From positions 1-6,957 of the forward strand of contig CAZVWW010000116.1 in the NCBI GenBank assembly GCA_964631265.1: a stretch of DNA of 6,957 nucleotides. Reading direction: 5' to 3'. Both the position numbers and the translations under genes were made by a program. The notes under the pieces were generated by a model that did no database searches, was not told the origin of the DNA, and was given only the letters and a program-made list of their open reading frames with translations. This document shows, in pieces, positions 1-5,845 of the stretch. Each line of letters begins with the position of its first letter. The first letter of the stretch is position 1. This stretch comes from CAZVWW01 sp964631265 (GTDB lineage Bacteria; Thermotogota; Thermotogae; MWEM01).

Positions 1-858
1 GAGGCCTGCCAGCCCCCGAAAAAAGTGGTGGAGTATTTTGGCGACAACGACGAGTGCAACGCCGCGTATCATTTTCCCGTGATGCCCCGGATATACAGGA
101 GCCTCGCGGAAGAATCGAACGAGGCGGTGAAGATGGCCCTTTCCCCGTCGTTCACCCCCAGCGACATCCCGCCGGATTGTCAGTGGCTGATGTTTCTGCG
201 TTGCCATGACGAGTTGACGCTCGAGATGGTGACCCCTCAAGAACGAGAATTCATCTTCAACTACTACGCCAAAGATCCCAAATGGAACTTCAGAGAAGGC
301 GAGGGCATTGCCGCGCGACTCTCGGATCTTTTCGACAACGATCTCAACAGGATTAAACTGGCCTACTCCATTGAGTTCAGCCTGCTTGGAACCCCGATCA
401 TCTACTACGGGGATGAATTCGGCAAGCGAAACGACGAGGCCTATTACAGAGAGATGATCGAAAAAACCGGCATAAAAGACTCCCGTTATTTAAACAGAGG
501 CAGGATCGACTGGGAGAGCGTTGAACAAGAGCTCGGAAATGAAAACTCGCAGGCCTCAAAGCTCTATCACTTCCTGAGCCAACTCAACGCTGTCAGAAAA
601 GAGCACCCGGTTCTCGGAAGAGGTCACCTCGAATTCATGACGGTTCAGGACGATGAAGGAAACGAGATAAAAGAGATCCTGGCGTACAAGAGAGTTGCCG
701 GGGACGATTGCGTCACGGTCTTTCAGAATCTCTCGAACCGGGAGATAAGCTTTAAAGAACCGGCCCTTGCCGGAAGGGAAACCGATATACCGGGAAACAC
801 AATCGAGAAGAAAGAGGATAGAGTCGTCCTTGCCCCATACCATTTTTACTGGGTATGA
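1..858 (+). CDS. GH13 trehalose-synthase-like alpha-glucan enzyme, C-terminal part (5' end outside the window)
   Basis: This is the 3' portion of a glycoside hydrolase family 13 gene. The frame is open from base 1, so the true start lies upstream and the GTG at 25 is internal. The first codons read EACQPP, matching the AEANQ/AEACQPP region of trehalose synthases, where the Glu is the general acid; codon 1-3 is therefore probably the catalytic Glu. YFGDNDECNAAYHFPVMPR, HDELTLEMV (transition-state Asp at 208-210) and LLGTPIIYYGDE follow in the order seen in TreS. The C-terminus, ending APYHFYWV, fits the small beta-sandwich domain of these enzymes. Known members interconvert maltose and trehalose or act on short alpha-glucans in the cytoplasm. 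The TreS segment after YYGDE is diverged here, so related GH13 specificities are possible. The usual Asn before the region-IV His-Asp is Cys (codon 202-204). The stop is TGA. The gene has no evident link to the operon downstream. Confidence 0.88.
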   Translation, partial: EACQPPKKVVEYFGDNDECNAAYHFPVMPRIYRSLAEESNEAVKMALSPSFTPSDIPPDCQWLMFLRCHDELTLEMVTPQEREFIFNYYAKDPKWNFREGEGIAARLSDLFDNDLNRIKLAYSIEFSLLGTPIIYYGDEFGKRNDEAYYREMIEKTGIKDSRYLNRGRIDWESVEQELGNENSQASKLYHFLSQLNAVRKEHPVLGRGHLEFMTVQDDEGNEIKEILAYKRVAGDDCVTVFQNLSNREISFKEPALAGRETDIPGNTIEKKEDRVVLAPYHFYWV

Positions 859-911
859 TGAGATAAAACGGGTGCTTTTCAGGTTGCGCTTACTGATAAA
901 AAGCAAAGGGA

Positions 912-1064
912 AAACAGCCGGGGGACTGTTTACGGGATAAACGCTCCGCCCCGGGGAGACGGAGCGAGAACAGAGAACAAGGCTACATGACCAAACGCAT
1001 CCTACTACTGGCTCCATGTCCCCGGCGTGGAGCCATAACCCCGCCATGAGTCCCCTGGCTCATG
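912..1064. other. GC-rich branched inverted-repeat element, possible structured RNA or palindromic repeat
   Basis: AGCCGGGGGACT (916-927) can pair with AGTCCCCTGGCT (1049-1060) as an uninterrupted 12-bp stem with one G-U pair. It encloses two 7-bp hairpins, each with an 11-base loop: CGCTCCG (942-948) with CGGAGCG (960-966), and GGCTCCA (1010-1016) with TGGAGCC (1028-1034). CGGG (933-936) can also pair with CCCG (1040-1043) inside the long stem. The stem arms can alternatively fold locally, AAACAG (912-917) with CTGTTT (926-931) and CATGAG (1045-1050) with CTCATG (1059-1064), so two exclusive folds exist. It matches no RNA family I recognise. It could be a non-coding RNA, a 5' leader from an unseen promoter, an extragenic palindromic repeat, or a mobile-element remnant. 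The pairings are directly visible; any function is inference. Confidence 0.45.
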
Positions 1065-1067
1065 TCC
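981..1067 (+). repeat. Three imperfect direct copies of a GGCTCCATGTCC-like 11-12-mer
   Basis: GGCTACATGACC (981-992), GGCTCCATGTCC (1010-1021) and GGCTCATGTCC (1057-1067) are close variants spaced 29 and 47 bases apart. The second and third also form one arm of hairpins in the same block. They may be separate protein-binding sites, or simply a by-product of the palindromic structure. Confidence 0.4.
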
Positions 1068-1108
1068 TTATCAAAAGCCTCGATGCAGTTTTCTATTTTT
1101 TTGAGATT

Positions 1109-1138
1109 TATTATTCAGATAGCATTTTATGATATAAT
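1109..1138 (+). promoter_or_regulatory. Promoter of the exporter gene, extended -10 type
   Basis: A perfect TATAAT lies at 1133-1138, preceded by TGA (1130-1132), which gives the TGn extended -10 motif. The -35 region is poor: TATTAT, ATTATT or TTATTC (1109-1116) lie 16-18 bases upstream and match TTGACA weakly, so the extended -10 probably compensates. The same core occurs before the regulator gene. The expected transcription start is near 1145, giving a leader of only about 20 bases. Confidence 0.75.
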
Positions 1139-1152
1139 GAACAAACGTTCAT
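1137..1152. promoter_or_regulatory. Operator palindrome O1 (ATGAAC-AAAC-GTTCAT), probable TetR-family repressor site
   Basis: ATGAACAAACGTTCAT is a perfect 6-4-6 inverted repeat. It overlaps the last two bases of the -10 box and covers the expected transcription start, the usual place for a steric repressor site. A near copy (3887-3902) sits in the same position before the neighbouring TetR-family gene, so that regulator is the natural ligand. Binding is inferred from position, symmetry and duplication. Confidence 0.78.
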
Positions 1153-1167
1153 AAAAAAGGTGATGGG

Positions 1168-3858
1168 ATGAAAAAGCGTTATCTGATACTGATTATTGTC
1201 GCATTTATGGGACTTACCGTCTGGTTTTTAAGCTATTTTCCTCAGATACAAATCGATGAGGATATCACTCGATATATCAGCGAGGGGGATGAGAATCTCG
1301 AGGTCTTCAACGAGGTCAACGAGACGTTCAACGTCAACAACGTCCTGATCGTCGCCCTCGATTGGCCCCGGTTCTGGGAGGAGATTACCGGAGTGGACGG
1401 GGTAACCCGGGAGCTCTCCGGGATCTACGGGGTCAAGGATGTCAGCTCTTTGACGAACACGATCAGCATGGAGACGAATGAGACCGATATCATCGTTGGA
1501 AGTCTGAGGGACAATTACGATCTTGAGACCCTTGCTCCGGAACGGATCAAGGATATCATCCTCTCGGATAAAACACTCAGGGAAAACTATATCTCCGATG
1601 ATCAGAGCTCTATCCTGTTTATTCTGAGTCTGAAGGATAATGAAAAGATCAACATCAACGAATCGATGGAGGCCATCATCGCCTATCTCCGGGGACTCGA
1701 CAAGGACTTCCATATCTCAGGCAACCCGGTGACGAGTTATGAACTGGCCAGGCTCTCGGGACAGGACACCCTGATTCTGATTCCGGTCGCTGCCGGGTTG
1801 ATCACCTTCGTCCTGCTCTTCATGTTCCGGACCAAGACAGGGCTTTTTCTCCCCTTGCTGACAGTTGTTCTGGCGGATATCTGGATCATCGGTACCGAGC
1901 TTATTGCAGGTGTTACCCTTTCAAGTGTTCTCATGCTGATCCCCATTATCATGATCGGGATCGGCGTGGATAATGCCATCCATTTTATCTCCCGATATTA
2001 CGAGGAACGCCATCTCGGACTCTCCGCTGCTGAATCGGTCAAACAGTCCTATCGGGATGTGGGCAAACCGATGGTGCTGGCCTGTCTGACGACAGCCGCC
2101 GGTCTGATGTCGCTTTTAACCGCCAGCATCCTTCCCGTCAGCCAGCTCGGTATCTTCGGCTCAATCGAGATACTCTACATCCTGCTCATTTCAACTGTCT
2201 TAATCCCCGCTTTCCTGCTGCTTTTCAAGCCGAAATCGAGAGCCGTTCTGAACGAAAAGGGAGAGAGCTCATTCTTGAAAAAGATAACATCCGTTGTCCT
2301 CGATCACAAGAAGATTACACTAATCGTTATAGCAGTCCTGGCCGGGTTTATGGCCCTGCAGTTCCCGAATCTGAAAGCACAGGTGGATCTGGCGGACTTC
2401 CTCGGTGATGAGAGTATTGCCATCAAGGGGTCGGATTATCTTCAGGCGCATTACGGCGGTGACGATCAGATTTACGTCTACATCAACGGGGAGGGGAGCG
2501 AGGATATGCATAAGGATTTCTATTATCACCGGACCATGCGCGATATCCAGGCCTTCTCCGAACAGATGGACTACATCTCCTCTTCAAGAAGTCTCTCGGA
2601 CACCGTTGCCGAACTCTCAGGCGCATTCAGCGAAACCCCTCACATTCCGGGCTCGAACTCAACGATGGACCAGCTCTTCTTCCTGATCAGCGATGACACA
2701 GCGGTGAAACAGTTGACATCCATGGAGACAAACGAATCACGAGCCATACTGACCGGTAACTATGATACGAATCTGGATGATATATTCAAACTGACGGACC
2801 CGATCAAGGACTTTATGAATACGGTTATCATCAAAGATTACAGCATTACCCGGTTCGATGCCGGTGATCCGGAGACGGTGAGTGCCTGGAAAAACCAGAT
2901 GGTTCAATTTCTGAAAGCACGGAAGGCCTATCAAGACGATATCAATCTCGATGAATTACTGGAACTGAAAACAATGGAGACCGAAACCCTCTTTTCCCGA
3001 CTGGATACAGACAGACTGTACGAACGATTCAGCGATTTTCTCGAATATTATGCCATGCCAACCGTATCCAGGGAAGCGTTCAACCAGTTCCTTGAAGCCG
3101 GTCCGGAAGAGATGAACGATCTACGCTTTAACTATGAGGAGTTTGTTTACCGGGAAGAGATCCCTCTCAGAACCGAAATGGCCGCTGATATCATCAGAGA
3201 CTATGATCTACCGCTCGATGATGATGAGGTGAAAGAACTGGCGGCCTATATCAACGACACCCAGGTGCCGGTGCGTGATGATGCCACCAGGCATCTGGAC
3301 ATCAAGCTTACCGGATCGGCCTTTATTGCGAGTGGGATTCAGACGAAGATTGTGGAGAGCCAGGTCAGCAGTCTGATCATCGCCATATTCATTGTGCTAA
3401 CCCTCTTTGTCATCCAAATGCGCTCATTCCTGGTCGGTTTCGTCTCCATGCTGCCGCTCCTGCTGACATTACTCTTCAACTTCGGCTTCATAGCAGGACT
3501 CGGATTCAGCCTGAATGCCGCAACGGTGACGATTGCCTCGATATTAATAGGGCTCGGCATCGACTATGCCATCCATTTCCTGAACCGGTTCAGGATTGAA
3601 CTGGCCCAATCCCATGACAAGCGAAAGGCCCTGTTAAGAACAGCCGGCACAACCGGGAGAGGGATCTTCTCGGGTGCCATGACAACGTTTTTCAGCTTCT
3701 TCCCGCTGGCCTTTGCCAGAGCGTCGCTGATGAGCCAGTTCGGTCTAATCGCCGCCTTCAACGTCTTGATCACCATGCTGCTGGTTTTTACATTGCTACC
3801 CATCCTCCTCATGGCGATACCCGAAAGATACCTGCTTAAGCACAAAAAAAGGAAATGA
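1168..3858 (+). CDS. RND/MMPL-superfamily exporter (COG1033-like), 896 aa
   Basis: This is an inner-membrane transporter of the predicted RND-exporter group, probably proton-driven and moving lipids or other hydrophobic molecules. It has the duplicated RND plan: TM1 (about 5-23), a periplasmic loop (24-200), TM2-6 (about 202-353), then TM7 (383-397), a second loop (399-735) and TM8-12 (about 736-882). The TM4 and TM10 signatures are present as GIGVDNAIHF (D268, N269) and GLGIDYAIHF (D799, Y800). By comparison with MmpL3-type transporters, these Asp/Tyr positions carry the proton relay; the first half has Asn instead of Tyr. The matching loop ends ISGNPV and LTGSAF mark the internal repeat. 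The second loop is nearly twice the first because of an acidic, helix-rich stretch (about 567-709). The start is the ATG at 1168 behind AGGTGA (1158-1163). No LolA-like or barrel domain is fused; those roles fall to downstream genes. The substrate is unknown. Confidence 0.92.
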   Translation: MKKRYLILIIVAFMGLTVWFLSYFPQIQIDEDITRYISEGDENLEVFNEVNETFNVNNVLIVALDWPRFWEEITGVDGVTRELSGIYGVKDVSSLTNTISMETNETDIIVGSLRDNYDLETLAPERIKDIILSDKTLRENYISDDQSSILFILSLKDNEKININESMEAIIAYLRGLDKDFHISGNPVTSYELARLSGQDTLILIPVAAGLITFVLLFMFRTKTGLFLPLLTVVLADIWIIGTELIAGVTLSSVLMLIPIIMIGIGVDNAIHFISRYYEERHLGLSAAESVKQSYRDVGKPMVLACLTTAAGLMSLLTASILPVSQLGIFGSIEILYILLISTVLIPAFLLLFKPKSRAVLNEKGESSFLKKITSVVLDHKKITLIVIAVLAGFMALQFPNLKAQVDLADFLGDESIAIKGSDYLQAHYGGDDQIYVYINGEGSEDMHKDFYYHRTMRDIQAFSEQMDYISSSRSLSDTVAELSGAFSETPHIPGSNSTMDQLFFLISDDTAVKQLTSMETNESRAILTGNYDTNLDDIFKLTDPIKDFMNTVIIKDYSITRFDAGDPETVSAWKNQMVQFLKARKAYQDDINLDELLELKTMETETLFSRLDTDRLYERFSDFLEYYAMPTVSREAFNQFLEAGPEEMNDLRFNYEEFVYREEIPLRTEMAADIIRDYDLPLDDDEVKELAAYINDTQVPVRDDATRHLDIKLTGSAFIASGIQTKIVESQVSSLIIAIFIVLTLFVIQMRSFLVGFVSMLPLLLTLLFNFGFIAGLGFSLNAATVTIASILIGLGIDYAIHFLNRFRIELAQSHDKRKALLRTAGTTGRGIFSGAMTTFFSFFPLAFARASLMSQFGLIAAFNVLITMLLVFTLLPILLMAIPERYLLKHKKRK

Positions 3859-3888
3859 TTGGGAGCAGGCGTTGCATTTTGCTATAAT
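3859..3888 (+). promoter_or_regulatory. Promoter of the regulator / LolA-like / YtfJ-like / barrel operon
   Basis: TTGGGA (3859-3864), starting right after the exporter stop codon, lies 18 bases from a perfect TATAAT (3883-3888). TGC directly before the -10 gives a TGn extended -10. GCATTTT precedes the -10 here (3874-3880) and at the exporter promoter (1122-1128). The promoter is stronger on paper than the exporter's because it keeps four of six -35 bases. Confidence 0.8.
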
Positions 3889-3902
3889 GAACTAATGTTC
3901 AT
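3887..3902. promoter_or_regulatory. Operator palindrome O2 (ATGAAC-TAAT-GTTCAT), probable autoregulatory site
   Basis: ATGAACTAATGTTCAT has the same arms as O1 and differs only at the two outer bases of the 4-base spacer. It overlaps the -10 box and the expected start site of the promoter that drives the TetR-family gene. This is the classical arrangement for autorepression by a TetR-type dimer. Confidence 0.8.
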
Positions 3903-3910
3903 AAAAAGAT

Positions 3911-3916
3911 GGAGGG
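3911..3916 (+). promoter_or_regulatory. Ribosome binding site that selects a TTG start for the regulator
   Basis: GGAGGG lies 7 bases before the in-frame TTG at 3924. The upstream in-frame ATG at 3909 overlaps this Shine-Dalgarno sequence and has only an A-rich stretch before it, so TTG is the better start. Confidence 0.72.
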
Positions 3917-3923
3917 AATTGTT

Positions 3924-4493
3924 TTGCCGAAGAATCTCATGAATATAAAAGAACGGATCCGGGAACATGCCCTCTCCCTGTTTATGGAGAATGGTTATGA
4001 AAACACGGATATGAGAAAGATAGCGCACTCCATGGAGGTTGCCGTGGGCACGATCTACAATTACTACCCCTCCAAACAGAGACTCTTTACGGCCTGTATG
4101 AAAGACTTTGAAGACAGTTTTCTGGAAGAATATCAGGAGGCGGGGCTTGACGGGCTGGCTTATCCAGAGAATATCAAGGCCTTTGTCGTCTTTGTCTTTG
4201 AGAAAGCCAGGAGCTCGTTTGGAATCTGGAAGGGGTATCTTGAACACTTTAACACCCGTGATTTCATCAAGGAAAACAGCCCCGGCAACATCGCGATCCC
4301 GAATATGGATATGCTCAGTTCAAAACTGGAAGAGATGTTCAGGGAGGCCGGGAAAGAAAGCATCGGAGCGATTGAGGTTGAAAGGATAGCCAGGATCATC
4401 CTGATGACTGTTATCGGACTGCTCATATACGGTGGTGAGGCCGGAAACAAAAAGACTTTGGAAGAGTATGTGGCATTACTCATAAACGATTAA
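3924..4493 (+). CDS. TetR/AcrR-family transcriptional regulator, 189 aa
   Basis: This is a one-component DNA-binding repressor. The N-terminal helix-turn-helix is clear (about residues 8-54): IKERIREHALSLFMENGYE, then TDMRKIAHSMEVAVGTIYNY, then YPSKQRLF, the standard TetR_N layout. The remaining roughly 130 residues are helical and diverged, as expected for the ligand-binding and dimerisation domain, and length is normal for the family. The start is taken as the TTG at 3924 on Shine-Dalgarno spacing; an ATG at 3909 would add five residues. The gene sits between the exporter and the LolA-like gene, the latter starting 14 bases after its stop. Palindromes at 3887-3902 and 1137-1152 suggest that it represses its own operon and the exporter. 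The inducer is unknown; a fatty or lipid-like transport substrate would be a natural candidate, but that is inference. Confidence 0.93.
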   Translation: MPKNLMNIKERIREHALSLFMENGYENTDMRKIAHSMEVAVGTIYNYYPSKQRLFTACMKDFEDSFLEEYQEAGLDGLAYPENIKAFVVFVFEKARSSFGIWKGYLEHFNTRDFIKENSPGNIAIPNMDMLSSKLEEMFREAGKESIGAIEVERIARIILMTVIGLLIYGGEAGNKKTLEEYVALLIND

Positions 4494-4494
4494 C

Positions 4495-4500
4495 GGAGGT
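4495..4500 (+). promoter_or_regulatory. Strong ribosome binding site of the LolA-like gene
   Basis: GGAGGT begins two bases after the regulator stop codon and lies 7 bases before the ATG at 4508. This rules out the in-frame GTG at 4499, which overlaps the site itself. Confidence 0.85.
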
Positions 4501-4507
4501 GTGTACC

Positions 4508-5287
4508 ATGAAGAAAGGATTGCTAACGATCCTCATCGTAACACTATTAACGACCCTTACATTGGCTATGACGGCGCAGGAAGTGCTCGACGAGATGGAG
4601 GCTTCCAATCAGGAATTCGATACAAGCCGCCAGCAGTACGAACTCACAGGAGTAGACGGAGAGGGTAACGAGGATTCATCGAAGATAATGGATTCATATA
4701 TCCTGGTCACAGAGGCAAACGGCGATGAGAAAGAGAACTACACCATGATGCGCGTTGTCGAACCGAGGAATCTCTCGGGGACAACCGTTATGACACTGAG
4801 CGAGGATGAGCAGTACGTCTACATGCCGGATTACCGGAAGGTCAAACGGATCACGGGAAACTCCAAAAACGACAATTTCCTCGACACGGACCTCAAGTAC
4901 TCCGATATATCGCTGCTGTCAGGCGAAGTCAAAGAAGATAACGAACCGTCCATGCTGGAGGAGACGGAGACCCATTACACGATCAAAGTGGATATCCTCG
5001 ATTCCGATACCGATTACGACTACATGGTCATGGTGATCACAAAGGACGGGCTGCTGCTGGAAGAGACCGGTTTTTTTAATGCCGCCGGGAAGAAGCTCAA
5101 AGAGATGCTCATATCCGATTATACAACAATTGACGGATACAGGATCTTCAAAAGACTTGAAATAACTGACCTTGAGAAGGATCACAAGACCCTGATGGAG
5201 CTGCTTGAAGCGGAGTTTGATATTCCGATCACAGAACGGTTCTTCAGCACCTTAAACATGAGCAGCCGGATCTTGAGATACAGATGA
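4508..5287 (+). CDS. LolA-like periplasmic protein (outer-membrane lipoprotein-sorting group, COG2834/PF17131-like), 259 aa
   Basis: The product is a secreted protein of the LolA-fold group that is often encoded beside MMPL-type exporters; such proteins are thought to carry lipids or lipoproteins through the periplasm. A signal peptide is clear: MKKG, a hydrophobic core (residues 5-19) and likely cleavage after A20 or A23. No lipobox Cys is present. The stretch YVYMPDYRKVKRITG, then NFLDTDLKYSDI (about residues 98-135), matches the family signature in which a YLP...RKVRRI strand is followed by an F-x-x-(S/T)-D-(L/F)-x-Y-x-D segment. The rest alternates charged and hydrophobic residues as expected for the curved beta-sheet half-barrel. 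The ATG at 4508 has an ideal ribosome binding site. The TGA stop overlaps the next start (ATGA), suggesting translational coupling. Its place beside an RND exporter makes a periplasmic shuttle or adaptor the likeliest role. The cargo is unknown. Confidence 0.85.
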   Translation: MKKGLLTILIVTLLTTLTLAMTAQEVLDEMEASNQEFDTSRQQYELTGVDGEGNEDSSKIMDSYILVTEANGDEKENYTMMRVVEPRNLSGTTVMTLSEDEQYVYMPDYRKVKRITGNSKNDNFLDTDLKYSDISLLSGEVKEDNEPSMLEETETHYTIKVDILDSDTDYDYMVMVITKDGLLLEETGFFNAAGKKLKEMLISDYTTIDGYRIFKRLEITDLEKDHKTLMELLEAEFDIPITERFFSTLNMSSRILRYR

Positions 5288-5811
5288 ACGCAAGGCGTTT
5301 GCTTCTAATCCTAATCACAGGCGTTCTCCTATTCAGCCCTGCTTTTGGAAAGAAAGAAGACGGGAACTTCCCTGATTTCACCTGTGAGTCCTCCAAAGGG
5401 GAGACAATCACTGAAGATTATATTAGAGCAAACGATATAAGAATCATCATTTACGGAACACCCAAATCCCTGAAAAGGAACCGGGATAAACTGGACAGAA
5501 TTCTGGCATGTATACAAACGATGCATCTCGATGAACAATTACTGTATATCGTGAATTTCAGTAATTTTCCCGGGATTCTCAGAAATCAGATAAAAAGAAA
5601 CATGGAACAAAATTCGATTGAGCTTGGAATAAAAATATATGCCGATTGGAACGGATTCATCTCTAAAGGGATTGCTGAGAGCTCTGGAAAAGGTGATGTA
5701 TCGGTTTATATTATAGGGAAACATCATGAATTGGAAGAAAGAATAACAGATCTTTCGTCCGAAACCATCACAGCGAAAATCATTGAACTACAAACACAAA
5801 CCAGAGAATAG
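5284..5811 (+). CDS. Secreted YtfJ-like thioredoxin-fold protein lacking CXXC, 175 aa
   Basis: The start ATG overlaps the preceding stop (ATGA), so translation is probably coupled; there is no strong Shine-Dalgarno sequence. Residues 1-22 form a signal peptide (MNARR, hydrophobic core, likely cleavage near FSPAFG). The mature part has a thioredoxin-like order: FPDFTCESSKGETIT, strand IRIIIYGTP, a helix with many Lys/Arg, strand LLYIVNFSN, a helix, strand IKIYADWNG, a helix, strand DVSVYIIGK, and a final helix. This resembles the YtfJ family (PF09695-like) in length and layout, but similarity is distant. There is no CXXC. The only Cys residues are C34 and one in LACIQ, so disulfide exchange of the usual kind is unlikely. 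The gene is clearly more AT-rich than its neighbours. A periplasmic accessory role in the operon is inferred from position only. Confidence 0.6.
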   Translation: MNARRLLLILITGVLLFSPAFGKKEDGNFPDFTCESSKGETITEDYIRANDIRIIIYGTPKSLKRNRDKLDRILACIQTMHLDEQLLYIVNFSNFPGILRNQIKRNMEQNSIELGIKIYADWNGFISKGIAESSGKGDVSVYIIGKHHELEERITDLSSETITAKIIELQTQTRE

Positions 5812-5832
5812 AAGCCAATGACAGTATTTTGC

Positions 5833-5839
5833 AAGGGGG
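5833..5839 (+). promoter_or_regulatory. Ribosome binding site that decides the start of the barrel gene
   Basis: AAGGGGG lies 6 bases before the ATG at 5846 but directly abuts the in-frame ATG at 5840. Spacing favours 5846; using 5840 would add only Met-Lys. Confidence 0.6.
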
Positions 5840-5845
5840 ATGAAG

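Larger units (their letters stand above)
859..1167. other. 309-base intergenic region between the GH13 gene and the exporter gene
   Basis: No convincing gene lies here. The left part (859-911) is AT-rich with only a weak interrupted hairpin (874-882 with 893-904). The centre (912-1067) is GC-rich and full of inverted and direct repeats, annotated separately. The right part (1068-1167) is AT-rich, has a run of seven T at about 1094-1100, and carries the promoter, operator and ribosome binding site of the exporter gene. No classical terminator (GC stem directly followed by a T run) was found for the GH13 gene. The nearest T run lies about 30 bases past the last stem. Confidence 0.7.

Noticed and set aside
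874..904. Possible rho-independent terminator after the GH13 gene.
   Set aside because: The stem (874-882 with 893-904) needs a 3-base bulge, is mostly A-T, and is followed by A-rich sequence rather than a T run.
556..1047. A 163-codon open frame on the minus strand across the GH13 end and the intergenic block.
   Set aside because: It overlaps a well-supported GH13 coding region over about 300 bases, has no recognisable domain, and its start lies within the hairpin-rich block without a convincing ribosome binding site.
912..1064. Integron attC site or cassette boundary.
   Set aside because: The imperfect palindrome first suggested this, but no GTTRRRY/RYYYAAC core pair flanks the element and no integrase or cassette genes are present.
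1101..1106. TTGAGA as the -35 box of the exporter promoter.
   Set aside because: It lies 26 bases from TATAAT, far too distant for a sigma-70 type promoter; the extended -10 is a better explanation.
2405..2686. A 93-codon Arg/Ser-rich plus-strand frame inside the exporter gene.
   Set aside because: It is a +1 shadow of the exporter reading frame with biased composition and no independent start signals.
4499..4507. GTG at 4499 as the start of the LolA-like protein.
   Set aside because: It sits inside the GGAGGT ribosome binding site that serves ATG 4508, and the extra residues MCT would precede an already complete signal peptide.
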